DNA of 13,346 nucleotides from Bordetella parapertussis (GCA_945870465.1 CAMBSS010000119.1:1-13346), one strand, 5' to 3'. Positions 1-6,908 are shown, numbered from the stretch's first letter. Notes: generated from the sequence alone by a model not told the origin. Translations and numbers: made by a program.

Positions 1-147
1 GCTTCAACAGTGCCATCCAGCTCATCAAGGCCAATGCGCGTGGGTTTCGCAACTTCACTAACTACCGTGCAAGGATTCTGTTTCATTGTGGAAAGTTGGA
101 TTTGGCAACGGCCTAGGAAATAATCACAGTGAATTCAACGAAGCGCC
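1..147 (+). mobile_element. Right end of an ISL3-family insertion sequence (left part outside window)
   Basis: The first 116 bases encode the C-terminus of an ISL3-type transposase (separate entry). After its stop codon the sequence CACAGTGAATTCAACGAAGC followed by GCC ends at base 147, which resembles the terminal inverted repeats of ISL3 elements (ends of the form GGC.CTTCG). The methyltransferase-like reading begins immediately afterwards, which supports a junction near 147. If that boundary is right, an 8-base target duplication would start at AAAAAAAT (148-155). The transposase part is read directly. The exact boundary and the duplication are inference, because the other end of the element is not in the window. 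Confidence 0.6.
3..116 (+). CDS. ISL3-family transposase, C-terminal fragment (5' part outside window)
   Basis: Frame 3 is open from the window edge to TAG at 114-116 and gives 37 residues. They include IQLIKANARGFRNFTNYRAR followed by ILFHCGKLDL. This matches the hallmark C-terminus of ISL3-family transposases: an A..GFRN..N..RI.FHCG.LDL block that follows the DDE catalytic core. The catalytic residues lie upstream of the window, so it cannot be judged whether the element is intact. The methyltransferase remnant downstream begins within about 30 bases of the stop, so this element probably caused that truncation. Family assignment rests on the motif alone. Confidence 0.75.
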   Translation, partial: FNSAIQLIKANARGFRNFTNYRARILFHCGKLDLATA

Positions 148-544
148 AAAAAAATACTTCTTATATGACCTGTTCGAATGGATTGAAGGCGATGAGCATA
201 CGCACCTTGCAGGTCATGATAATCCGAGAATGTTTGAAGATGTCCAAGAACGGTTTGCCAAATTCGACTTTGTAAAAATAATCAAAGGGTCTGTACCTAA
301 ATCTTTTAGTAATGGGTTTCCTGACAAAATTGCCTTTGCTCATATTGATATGAACCACCCCGATCCAGAGGTGGGGGCTCTGAACGCTGTATTGCCTAAG
401 TTGTCAAAGGGTGGTGCTGTTATTCTTGATGACTATGGATGGTGGGGTTATCGCGCCCAAAAAATCGCTTTGGATCCAATAATAAAAGCGAATGGGTTGA
501 ATGTGTTGGAGCTCCCGACTGGTCAAGGATTGATCTTGAAATGA
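86..544 (+). pseudogene. N-terminally truncated TylF-like class I SAM methyltransferase fragment
   Basis: The longest open frame (152 codons) opens at a TTG that lies inside the transposase gene, so its first 20 or so residues (MWKVGFGNG... to NEAP) are a translation of IS sequence. Recognisable homology starts at about base 148 with KKYFLYDLFEW, then FAHIDMNHPDPEVGALNAVL and GGAVILDDYGWWG. These are the central and C-terminal blocks of Methyltransf_24/TylF-like enzymes: the acidic residue after strand 2, the H-D pair, and the DDYG metal/substrate motif. Full-length relatives are roughly 230-260 residues, and here the N-terminal SAM-binding glycine-rich motif is absent. The stretch is visibly more AT-rich than the rest of the window, as often seen in surface-polysaccharide genes. 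It is probably a dead remnant left by the ISL3 element. Confidence 0.65.
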
Positions 545-855
545 AGATCAATAAAAGAGGTCGGTAGGGTCGAAAGGCAAGCGCTGGTTAAGCGTCAGCT
601 TTCGGGAAGCCTGACTGTCCGCTATCGGTCGAAAGTGTGATCTGGCGCTATAGGACAGCAGACACTGGAATCGACAATCCTGAAATTCAATGGCCACTGG
701 CTACCAGCGAACGCTTCGGTCGAACACCAGCCACTCACGAGAATCAAGATGTTGGTCCGCGGAGGGTCGAAAGCGGAAACATTGTCAGCGGCACGGAAAT
801 TGTCCGAATGCGGAATCAAAATGGCCCATGCTCGATTATTGCTACTGCATTTTTG
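545..855. other. Non-coding stretch with short scattered repeats
   Basis: I find no convincing gene here. The short open frames lack family motifs and sensible starts. The nonamer GGTCGAAAG occurs three times (568-576, 627-635, 765-773). Two of these sit in a longer partial repeat beginning GTCCGC (617-635 and 755-773). The stretch GGGTCGAAAGCGGA (764-777) is roughly the reverse complement of a TCCGCT-starting element. This looks like decayed intergenic or mobile-element-associated DNA between the IS/methyltransferase remnant and the minus-strand catabolic run. Confidence 0.5.
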
Positions 856-1626
856 TCAGTGCTTGCGGATAAACGCAAGCACCACAGCGTTGAACGCCTG
901 CGAATTTTCCCAGTATGACGAATGGCCCGTTTCCACAATGACCGCCGTCTCGGCATGCGGCATGCGAGCGGTGAACATGCGCAGTACGGATGGCGGCGTA
1001 TAGAGGTCGGCGTCGCCCGTCATCAGCAGCGTCGGCACTTTTAAAGTTTCCAGTTTGGCCCACGTGACTTCCACGTTGTCGCCGTCCTTGGTGGTGGCGC
1101 CGGCGCTGGCCTGACTTTGCTCCGACAATGCGAGCCAGCGCGCGGTGCCCGCCGGCTCGGCCGCGCGGTATGACGGGCCCAGTTCGCGAAAATCCACTGG
1201 CAATTGATTAAAAAACTGTGACGGGCGTATGCGGCTGCTCATTTCAAGGTATTCGCTGTCGGTGACGAAACCTATGCTGTTGGCGACGACGAGGCTGCGC
1301 AGTTTTTGCGGATGCGCGAGCGCGTATTGCAGCGCGGCGCCGCCGCCTGCCGCAGTACCCAGCAAATGACAGCGGTCGATTTTGAGTGCAGCCAGCACGC
1401 CATCGATCAGCGCCGACGAGTTGCCGCCGCGCGCGGTGGCTTTATGGTCGATCGCGATAAAGCGCAATCCCGCCGCGCTGAACGGCGCAATCTGATGTTC
1501 CCACAGCATGCTGTTGCCCGATGCCGCATGCAGGAACACTGCCGGCACGCCCGCGCCGCCGGAATCGCGATAAAAGACCTTGCCAGCCGGCAGGTCCGCC
1601 GTAGCGTCAGTAATTAGTACGCCCAT
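856..1626 (-). CDS. Alpha/beta hydrolase-fold protein with alanine at the nucleophile position
   Basis: This 256-residue protein has the alpha/beta hydrolase layout. FLHAASGN (31-38) carries the HxxxG-like oxyanion loop, LLGTAAGGG (88-96) is the nucleophile elbow, LLMTGDADLYTPP (200-212) holds the likely acid Asp207, and VETGHSSYW (231-239) holds His235. The elbow should read G-x-S-x-G, but here it is G90-T-A92-A-G94, so the catalytic serine is missing. The segment between the second strand and the elbow (DHKATARGGNSSALIDGVLA) is also short compared with 3-oxoadipate enol-lactonase-like relatives. The ATG at 1624-1626 has no strong Shine-Dalgarno. The gene is last in a minus-strand run after an MFS transporter and a CMD-family gene and is separated from the latter by a repeat cluster. 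It may be a non-serine enzyme, a binding protein or a decaying copy; the substrate is unknown. Confidence 0.8.
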   Translation of the reverse strand: MGVLITDATADLPAGKVFYRDSGGAGVPAVFLHAASGNSMLWEHQIAPFSAAGLRFIAIDHKATARGGNSSALIDGVLAALKIDRCHLLGTAAGGGAALQYALAHPQKLRSLVVANSIGFVTDSEYLEMSSRIRPSQFFNQLPVDFRELGPSYRAAEPAGTARWLALSEQSQASAGATTKDGDNVEVTWAKLETLKVPTLLMTGDADLYTPPSVLRMFTARMPHAETAVIVETGHSSYWENSQAFNAVVLAFIRKH

Positions 1627-1659
1627 TGCTGAGAACCCATCTCAAAAAATCAAAAAGCG

Positions 1660-1826
1660 GCAATCGGCCGCAGACGAACGCAGATACATTATTTTCAATA
1701 CCCCCTTGAGGGGTGCGCAGATGAAATTCCAAGGCCGCCCTCTAATCGATGTTAAGCACTTGGAACGCATCTGCGTTTATCCGCGTACCCCTCAAGGGGG
1801 TATTAAAAAGAATTTATCGGCGGCTC
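1660..1826. repeat. Composite intergenic repeat, copy A (two inverted cores with decanucleotide units)
   Basis: Two copies of the 27-base core face each other. One runs 1787-1813 (ACCCCTCAAGGGGG then TATTAAAAAGAAT), and its reverse complement at 1688-1714 differs at 2 of 27 bases. Outside and inside the cores are 10-base units: GCAGACGAAC (1670-1679), GCAGATACAT (1680-1689), GCAGATGAAA (1718-1727), ATCTGCGTTT (1769-1778) and ATCCGCGTAC (1779-1788). Inner arms ATTCCAAG and CTTGGAA extend the dyad, and the right flank ends TTATCGGCGGCTCC. The whole lies between the stop of the CMD-family gene (1860) and the start of the hydrolase (1626), and could fold into a long hairpin in RNA. Confidence 0.85.
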
Positions 1827-1859
1827 CAAACTGCTTTTGAGGGTGCTTTTGAAAACCGA

Positions 1860-2513
1860 CTACGCGACGTTCTTTTTAGGCTGAGCGCTTTTCTTCGCCC
1901 AGTAGTCAGGCGACGCTTTGGATTTGGCGAGCGCTTCCGGCGTCTCGAAGCCGGGCGCCATCGATGCGCCGGTGCCGGGCATCACCTGATGATGCTCGAT
2001 GTTCAGCAGGCGCAGCCAGCTTTGCTGACCCAGCGTGAGGCCGATCGCGCAGCCGAGCTCGACGAGTTCGGGTTCGCTGAAATGCTTGTGCATGCGCTCC
2101 CAGAAAGCGTCATCGGTATCGAGCCGCCAGGTAATCGCTTCCGCGTAGGCGAGGGCGGCTTTCTGGCGCTCGTCGTACTTGGCCGACTTTTCGAAATTGA
2201 TCAGGTCGTCGTAATGCGTTTCCTTCAAACCTTCGTTGGAGCCCCTGACCGAGCGCTGGTTGCCGCAGAACTCGCAGATGACCGAGCGCGACACGTAGAC
2301 GCGGCACAATTCCTTCAACGGATGGTCGAGGATGCCGTTGCGGAAAACGTCGTTCCACGAATTGGCAAAAAACCAGAAGCATGCGGGCACATGGGCGCGC
2401 ACAGCGGTGCTTTCTGGGCGCGGCGTGCCTTCGCGCGCGCAGCGTTCCATCTCGGCGCGTTGCGCAGCGTCCATTTGCTCGAGCGGGACGTAGCTGATGC
2501 GTTGCTTGGCCAT
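1860..2513 (-). CDS. Carboxymuconolactone decarboxylase (CMD/AhpD-like) family protein
   Basis: A 217-residue protein with the CMD-fold signature. LKELCRVYVSRSVICEFC (66-83) contains the C80-E-F-C83 pair, followed by helices including ALAYAEAI (120-127) and ELVELGCAIGLTLGQQSWLR (149-168). In AhpD-type proteins the motif is CxxCxxxH; here the fourth residue after the second cysteine is Arg87 rather than His, so AhpD-like peroxidase relay chemistry should not be assumed. Family members include gamma-carboxymuconolactone decarboxylase and alkylhydroperoxidase-like proteins, and the substrate here is unknown. The ATG at 2511-2513 is preceded by AGAGGAG with a 7-base spacer, a good ribosome-binding site that fixes the start. 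The gene sits between an MFS transporter and an alpha/beta hydrolase on the same strand, with a repeat in each gap. Confidence 0.85.
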   Translation of the reverse strand: MAKQRISYVPLEQMDAAQRAEMERCAREGTPRPESTAVRAHVPACFWFFANSWNDVFRNGILDHPLKELCRVYVSRSVICEFCGNQRSVRGSNEGLKETHYDDLINFEKSAKYDERQKAALAYAEAITWRLDTDDAFWERMHKHFSEPELVELGCAIGLTLGQQSWLRLLNIEHHQVMPGTGASMAPGFETPEALAKSKASPDYWAKKSAQPKKNVA

Positions 2514-2572
2514 CGCATGGCTCCTCTAGTGGCGTGACAGACCCTGTTCAACTTTACAACGGCAGTTCATAA

Positions 2573-2691
2573 CCGCAAAGACGCAAAGGCGCGAAGGAGA
2601 CGCGGAATCCACACATTAACTGAAAGGAGAATCACCCGTTTTTCGCAACGCATTGTCTTTGTGGTTCTTTGCGCCTTCGCGCCTTTGCGGT
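2573..2691. repeat. Long-loop inverted repeat GCAAAGGCGCGAAGG between the MFS and CMD-family genes
   Basis: GCAAAGGCGCGAAGG at 2583-2597 is matched by its exact reverse complement CCTTCGCGCCTTTGC at 2674-2688. The similarity continues imperfectly outward (ACCGCAAAG-type sequence on both sides). The arms are 76 bases apart. The right arm begins about 18 bases beyond the MFS stop codon, in the 193-base gap before the co-directional CMD-family gene. No T-tract follows, so it is not an ordinary intrinsic terminator. It resembles dispersed intergenic repeats rather than the core repeat at 1660-1826. Confidence 0.8.
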
Positions 2692-2706
2692 GTGCATTTC
2701 CCGAGT

Positions 2707-3894
2707 TCAATTGTGCGTCGGATGCAAAGCACGCGCAAGCGGGATGCACAGCGGCAGCGTCGCAAACGCCAATATCCCGCAAATGGCAATCGACACCGAC
2801 ACGCTGAACAGGTCACCGATCAAGCCAAACACCAGCGGCACGATCAGTCCGCATACCGAGTTGATGGTATAGAACAGGCCGAACGCGCGCGGCAGGCGGT
2901 CCGGGTCGACGAGATCGCCGATGGTGGCGTAGAGGACGGAGGAGGTGCCGTTCAGCGCGATGCCGAGCAGCGGCAGTACCAGGTATGCGGCGACGTCGGG
3001 TAAAACGAGCATGAGCAGGATGCCAGCGCCGGTGCCGATTTCGGTCAGCGCCACCGTGCGTACGATGCCGAAGCGCTCGGCGAGGTGGCCGCAGGCAAGT
3101 TTGCCGGCCATGCCGCCGATCAGCAGCAGAGGAACCGACAGCGCGGCCCAACCGGCCGGCAGGTTCTTGGCGAGCATCAGGAACGCGATGAAAGTCAGGA
3201 AGCCGGTGCGCACACTGGCATCGACGATTTCGATCAGGCACAACGCGGTAAAGCCGGCGCGGTTCTTGATGCCCCAACCCAGCGTTTTAGCCGGCGTGCC
3301 TGTTGCGGGCTTCGCAAGCGCGCTGCGGCCGGCGGTGGCGTCGAGCGCGACGAGGATGAGGAAAGCGCAGGCGATGGCGAGCGCGCCGAACACCGTGATC
3401 GGCACCTGCCACGGGATGCCGGCGACGAACAAAAGGCTGACTGCGCCGCCGAAAGCGAATTTGCCGACGTCGCCGAAAAAATTGTAAGTGCCGAGCGCGA
3501 TGCGCCGGCCGCCGCCGGGGTAGGCGTGCGAAATAAGGGTTGAGCACAACGGATGCTGGAACGCGGAGCCGAACCCGGCGAAAAAAAGCGCCACCAGGAT
3601 CGCCGCGAAACCCACCGCCTGGCCGAGCGCGATAAATGCGAGTCCGCTCGCGGCCGTGCCGAAAGCGAGCAGGTTGCGCGCACCGAGGCGCTCGGCGGCC
3701 AGGCCGACCGGGGTCTGAAAGATCGCGGTCGCGCCGCGCCACGCCGAACGGATCACGCCGACCTGCACGAGCGAGAGGCCGAATGCCTGCGCCAGTATCG
3801 GCAGCAGTACGTAACTCACGTCGGACAGGCCGTCGTGCAGTATGTGCGCGGTGCAACAGGTCGAGAGCGTGCGTTTGGGTGAGGTTTGCGACAC
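2707..3894 (-). CDS. MFS transporter, Fsr-like (fosmidomycin-resistance-type) family
   Basis: This 395-residue, very hydrophobic protein fits a 12-segment major facilitator. The N-terminal AHILHDGLSDVSYVLLPILA resembles the H..HD....LLP start of the Fsr subfamily. It is followed by the loop 2-3 motif region (GLAAERLGARNLLAFGT) and the 8-9 equivalent (GHLAERFGIVRTVALT). It would act in the inner membrane as a proton-coupled exporter or importer. Substrate cannot be deduced, although synteny with CMD-family and hydrolase genes suggests a small organic acid or an antimicrobial. The start is GTG at 3892-3894: an in-frame TAA lies two codons upstream and no internal ATG lies near the N-terminus. 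It is first in a minus-strand run and is divergent from the small membrane protein gene at 4002. Confidence 0.85.
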   Translation of the reverse strand: MSQTSPKRTLSTCCTAHILHDGLSDVSYVLLPILAQAFGLSLVQVGVIRSAWRGATAIFQTPVGLAAERLGARNLLAFGTAASGLAFIALGQAVGFAAILVALFFAGFGSAFQHPLCSTLISHAYPGGGRRIALGTYNFFGDVGKFAFGGAVSLLFVAGIPWQVPITVFGALAIACAFLILVALDATAGRSALAKPATGTPAKTLGWGIKNRAGFTALCLIEIVDASVRTGFLTFIAFLMLAKNLPAGWAALSVPLLLIGGMAGKLACGHLAERFGIVRTVALTEIGTGAGILLMLVLPDVAAYLVLPLLGIALNGTSSVLYATIGDLVDPDRLPRAFGLFYTINSVCGLIVPLVFGLIGDLFSVSVSIAICGILAFATLPLCIPLARALHPTHN

Positions 3895-3914
3895 GGATTA
3901 CCCCATATTTTTAT

Positions 3915-3980
3915 CCGCCCATCATAACAGGCGATGCTGCCGCCCGCATGTGCCGGCAGGCGGGTCGGTGTAAAATCAAG
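3915..3980. promoter_or_regulatory. Candidate divergent promoter region
   Basis: Between the GTG of the MFS gene and the ATG at 4002, two -10-like elements face opposite ways. On the minus strand TATGAT (complement of 3921-3926) is preceded by TG, an extended -10. On the plus strand TAAAAT (3971-3976) is preceded by GGTG. Neither has a good -35 at the expected distance, so both are tentative. Confidence 0.3.
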
Positions 3981-4001
3981 CATTCCCCGGAGCCCAGGCA
4001 A

Positions 4002-4241
4002 ATGGACATCATTATTTATTTTTTCGCCGCGTCATTCGTCTTCATGGCGGCGGCGCTCATGATCACGTACAAGCGTACTCGCCATTACGGGGTATTCCTG
4101 CTGGCGCTTGCCTATGCGATTTCCGCAGTCCTGGCCGTCGTGCTCACGCATTGGTGGCCGCTGGCCGCGGGTTTCGCGCTGGTGTGGATATTGCGCTTGC
4201 TCGGTCTCGACCCTGACGTGGAGAAGAAGGCCTCCGAATAA
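4002..4241 (+). CDS. 79-residue integral membrane protein of unknown function
   Basis: The protein begins MDIIIYFFAASFVFMAAALM and has three predicted membrane segments, at about residues 3-22, 32-50 and 53-68. Short basic loops (YKRTRH) and a charged C-terminus (DPDVEKKASE) flank them. I do not recognise a family. The ATG at 4002 was chosen because the longer open frame upstream runs antisense through the MFS gene and the divergent promoter. The gene ends 18 bases before the ATG of the SPFH protein, and that gap holds a strong GAAGGAG, so the two are almost certainly cotranscribed. The coupling suggests a membrane partner or accessory subunit of the SPFH protein, by inference from spacing only. 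Confidence 0.7.
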   Translation: MDIIIYFFAASFVFMAAALMITYKRTRHYGVFLLALAYAISAVLAVVLTHWWPLAAGFALVWILRLLGLDPDVEKKASE

Positions 4242-4259
4242 TCCGTGAAGGAGTAGAAC

Positions 4260-5156
4260 ATGGAAGATCGCGGCAGCAGCGCCATTAGTACCGATGAGCA
4301 GGTAGTCCGGGGCGCCAACGGTTGGGTGATGTTGGCGGTATTGCTGGTGGCGCTGGCGTTGGCAGTTCCTCTCGCGGTGGTGCCGGGTGGGGGAATAAAA
4401 TTCGTCGCCGGCGTGCTGCTGTTCGCGGTGTCCGCGTTCAGTCTCAAGGGCTTGTTCACGCTGGAGCCCAACCAGGCCGCAGTGATGATTTTCTTCGGCA
4501 GTTACGCCGGCACCGTGCGCGACAGCGGATTTTTCTGGGTCAACCCGTTTTACTCCAAGACCCGCGTGTCGCTGCGCATCAACAACTGGAACACGCCGGT
4601 GCTGAAGGTCAACGACGAGCGCGGCAGCCCGATCGAAATTGCCGCAGTCATCGCGTGGCGCGTGCAGGACACGGCGAAAGCGGTGTTCGACGTCGAGAGC
4701 TGCGTCAATTACCTGCAGGTGCAGAGCGAATCCGCCGTGCGTCAGGTCGCGAGCGGCCATGCTTACGATATCGCCGACGGCGGCAGCGACAACAAGAAAA
4801 GCCTGCGCACGGATCTGGTAGCCATCGCAGCGCTGTTGCGCGAGGCGATACAGCAGCACGTCGATGTTGCCGGCATCGTCATCGAAGAGGCGAAAATCGC
4901 GCATCTCGCCTACGCGCCGGAAATCGCCGGCGCCATGCTGCGGCGCCAGCAGGCCGAGGCGGTGGTGATGGCGCGCCAGCGGCTGGTGGAAGGCGCGGTC
5001 GGCATGGTTGAAGGCGCGTTGAAGCAGCTCGAGGAAAAGAAAATCGTTTCACTCTCGCCGGAGCAGCGCGCGGTGCTGGTCACCAACATGATGACCGTGC
5101 TGCTGTCGGAATCCGGCGCGACGCCCGTGATCCAGATGGCGCAGGCGGCGCAATAA
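4260..5156 (+). CDS. SPFH/band-7 domain membrane protein
   Basis: A 298-residue protein. Two membrane segments come first (about 22-41 and 46-65), then an SPFH (stomatin/prohibitin/flotillin/HflK-C) domain from about 66 to 245. The domain opens LEPNQAAVMIFFGSYAGTV and GFFWVNPF, continues through IEIAAVIAWRV and ends VIEEAKIAHLAYAPEIAGAM. The C-terminal helix (AGAMLRRQQAEAVVMARQRL onward) is coiled-coil-like. Such proteins oligomerise into membrane scaffolds or microdomains. The double TM hairpin before the domain differs from HflK/HflC, which have one. The start has GAAGGAG at 4247-4253 with a 6-base spacer. The gene lies tightly behind a 79-residue membrane protein and 57 bases before a methyltransferase gene. 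No NfeD-type partner or protease is visible nearby. Confidence 0.88.
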   Translation: MEDRGSSAISTDEQVVRGANGWVMLAVLLVALALAVPLAVVPGGGIKFVAGVLLFAVSAFSLKGLFTLEPNQAAVMIFFGSYAGTVRDSGFFWVNPFYSKTRVSLRINNWNTPVLKVNDERGSPIEIAAVIAWRVQDTAKAVFDVESCVNYLQVQSESAVRQVASGHAYDIADGGSDNKKSLRTDLVAIAALLREAIQQHVDVAGIVIEEAKIAHLAYAPEIAGAMLRRQQAEAVVMARQRLVEGAVGMVEGALKQLEEKKIVSLSPEQRAVLVTNMMTVLLSESGATPVIQMAQAAQ

Positions 5157-5213
5157 ACGTCTCTCCCATGTCCGCGCGCAACCCACGGCCGTTTGCCGAA
5201 GGCCTGAACTGAT

Positions 5214-5924
5214 ATGCTGGTATGTCCGACGACGCGGGCCAAATTGCTGCATTTGCTACCGCAGGGCGGAGAGGTGGCCGAGATCGGCGTGGCGGAAGGC
5301 GATTTCTCGCAGGAGATTCTCCATGAGAACAAGCCGAAGTGCCTGCACCTGATCGATCCCTGGGAGCACCAGGACCGCAGCGACTATGTCAACGATCCGA
5401 GTAACGTGGCCGCAGGCGCGCAGGACGACCGCTTCAACGCGGTGCTCGCGCGCTTCCGCGCGGAGATAGCCGGCGGGACAGTCAAGGTGCACCGCGATTA
5501 TTCGCAGGATGCCGCGATATTTTTCAGGGACGGCCAGCTCGACTGGATCTACGTCGACGGCATGCACACCGCTGAAGCCGCCTACAACGATCTTGCGACC
5601 TATGGGCGCAAGGTCAGGGACGACGGCTTTATTATTGGGCACGACTACACGAATCACGTACAGGCCCGGCAGTGGAATTTCGGTGTCGTTGAAGCGGTCA
5701 ACCGCTATGTGCGCGAGTCAGGATATGAATTTGTCGCGCTGACGATGGAGGCTTTTCCCACTTACGTCATTGCCAAGAGCAAGGAGTTGGCCCGTCAGTT
5801 AACGGACCTGCTGGTCCGCAACGTGCCTTACGTGGTGGAAATCCGTGATTTCCCGCAACGCAACGATTTCGAGCATAAGTCGGTTGCGCTGAAAAAAGGC
5901 TGGATGGTTTATCCGTCTTTTTAG
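5214..5924 (+). CDS. Class I SAM-dependent methyltransferase (Methyltransf_24-like)
   Basis: The 236-residue protein carries the Rossmann SAM motif VAEIGVAEGDFSQEIL (21-36). Next is the acidic end of strand 2 in LHLIDPWEH (44-52), then LDWIYVDGMHTAEAAYNDL (109-127) and DDGFIIGHDYTN (136-147). This arrangement of D/H residues is typical of the Methyltransf_24/TylF-like group, which methylates small hydroxylated molecules or sugars and often needs a divalent metal. The ATG at 5214 has only a weak GAAGG about 11 bases upstream. It follows the SPFH gene by 57 bases and may share its transcript. It is complete, unlike the related remnant at 86-544. Substrate unknown. Confidence 0.85.
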   Translation: MLVCPTTRAKLLHLLPQGGEVAEIGVAEGDFSQEILHENKPKCLHLIDPWEHQDRSDYVNDPSNVAAGAQDDRFNAVLARFRAEIAGGTVKVHRDYSQDAAIFFRDGQLDWIYVDGMHTAEAAYNDLATYGRKVRDDGFIIGHDYTNHVQARQWNFGVVEAVNRYVRESGYEFVALTMEAFPTYVIAKSKELARQLTDLLVRNVPYVVEIRDFPQRNDFEHKSVALKKGWMVYPSF

Positions 5925-5970
5925 CGTCCGGGTATTTCGTGCGGCGCGGCGCGTTGCGTGAAATCAGGAA

Positions 5971-6000
5971 TTGACTGCGGTTGTCGGACTTGTAGATACT
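5971..6000 (+). promoter_or_regulatory. Candidate sigma-70 promoter for the amidohydrolase
   Basis: TTGACT at 5971-5976 is separated by 18 bases from GATACT at 5995-6000, matching five and four of the six consensus bases. It lies in the 111-base gap between the methyltransferase and the amidohydrolase and would give a leader of about 30 bases. Confidence 0.35.
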
Positions 6001-6035
6001 CCTGAAGCCCTGATTAATTTTCCTGAAAGCCTTCC

Positions 6036-6908
6036 ATGCCGACGTTTCAGCCCCGCGCCCCGACCATCCCGGGACCGCATCCCGATACGCGTGTGCCGAA
6101 ACTCAAGCTGCCGCAGGGCGCGTGCGATTGCCACGCCCACGTGTTCGGTCCGCAAAGCCGTTACCCGTACCTGCCGCATGCCGGCTATATTCCACCTGAC
6201 GCAGCGCCGGAATCTTTCGCCCGCATGCTGAAGACCATAGGCTGCGATCGCGGCGTGCTGGTGCAGCCCAGCGTTTACGGCACCGACAACTCGGCCATGC
6301 TCGACGCCTTGCGCTCGAAAATATTTCCGTTCCGCGGCGTTGCGGTCATCGACGAAACGATTACCGACCGCGAACTGGAAGACATGCATGGCGCCGGCGT
6401 GCGTATTAACATTGCCGCGGCCACGCCCGGCCTGAAACTGGAGCAGGCGCCGCGCCTCGCGCCGCGGCTGAAGGCGCTGGGATGGCATTTGCAGTTTTTC
6501 ATCAATTTCAACGAGGTCGCAGACGCGGAGGAGATCCTCGGCAAGCTGTCGATCGACATTGTGCTCGACCATTTCGGCCGTGCACCGGCGAAAGACGGCG
6601 TCGAGTCACCCCAGTTCAAGTCTTACCTGCGGCTGCTCAAACGCGACAATGTCTGGGCCGAGCTGATGGGCGTTTATTTCGTGTCCACGGATGCCCCCGC
6701 ATTCAGGGACATACCGCCGCTGGCGCGCGCGGCTGCGGCGGCGGCACCCGACCGTGTCGTGTGGGGCACGGACTGGCCGCATCCGATGGGCAAGCAACTG
6801 ATGCCCAACGACGGTGATCTCGTCAACATGCTCGCGGATTGGGTGCCCGATGAAGCGCAGCGTAAAAAAGTTCTGGTAGATAATCCGGCGCGTCTCTACC
6901 ATTTCTAG
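6036..6908 (+). CDS. Amidohydrolase-2 family protein, LigI-like lactonase/hydrolase
   Basis: This 290-residue TIM-barrel metal-dependent hydrolase has the full motif set. ACDCHAHVFGP (29-39) holds His33-x-His35, and GVLVQPSVYGTDN (73-85) is a substrate-side block. IVLDHFGR (175-182) holds His179, and VVWGTDWPHP (241-250) holds the catalytic Asp246. The pattern matches the branch containing 2-pyrone-4,6-dicarboxylate hydrolase (LigI), 4-sulfomuconolactone hydrolase and D-galactarolactone isomerase, enzymes that open or rearrange lactones of carboxylic acids. Which substrate applies is not decidable here. The ATG at 6036 has no strong Shine-Dalgarno. A possible promoter lies at 5971-6000. It converges with the TctC-type gene 44 bases downstream; a binding protein of that kind beside such a hydrolase is a common Burkholderiales arrangement. 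Confidence 0.87.
   Translation: MPTFQPRAPTIPGPHPDTRVPKLKLPQGACDCHAHVFGPQSRYPYLPHAGYIPPDAAPESFARMLKTIGCDRGVLVQPSVYGTDNSAMLDALRSKIFPFRGVAVIDETITDRELEDMHGAGVRINIAAATPGLKLEQAPRLAPRLKALGWHLQFFINFNEVADAEEILGKLSIDIVLDHFGRAPAKDGVESPQFKSYLRLLKRDNVWAELMGVYFVSTDAPAFRDIPPLARAAAAAAPDRVVWGTDWPHPMGKQLMPNDGDLVNMLADWVPDEAQRKKVLVDNPARLYHF

Noticed and set aside
861..880. Perfect hairpin GCTTGCG/CGCAAGC as a terminator of the hydrolase gene
   Set aside because: It lies inside the last codons of the gene rather than after the stop, and no T-run follows on the transcribed strand.
1749..2537. A 262-codon plus-strand frame across the CMD-family gene
   Set aside because: It begins inside composite repeat copy A and then runs antisense to a gene with a clear CMD motif and ribosome-binding site.
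4032..4904. A 290-codon minus-strand frame
   Set aside because: Antisense to the 79-residue membrane protein and the SPFH gene, with a His/Gln/Arg-rich translation typical of a shadow frame.
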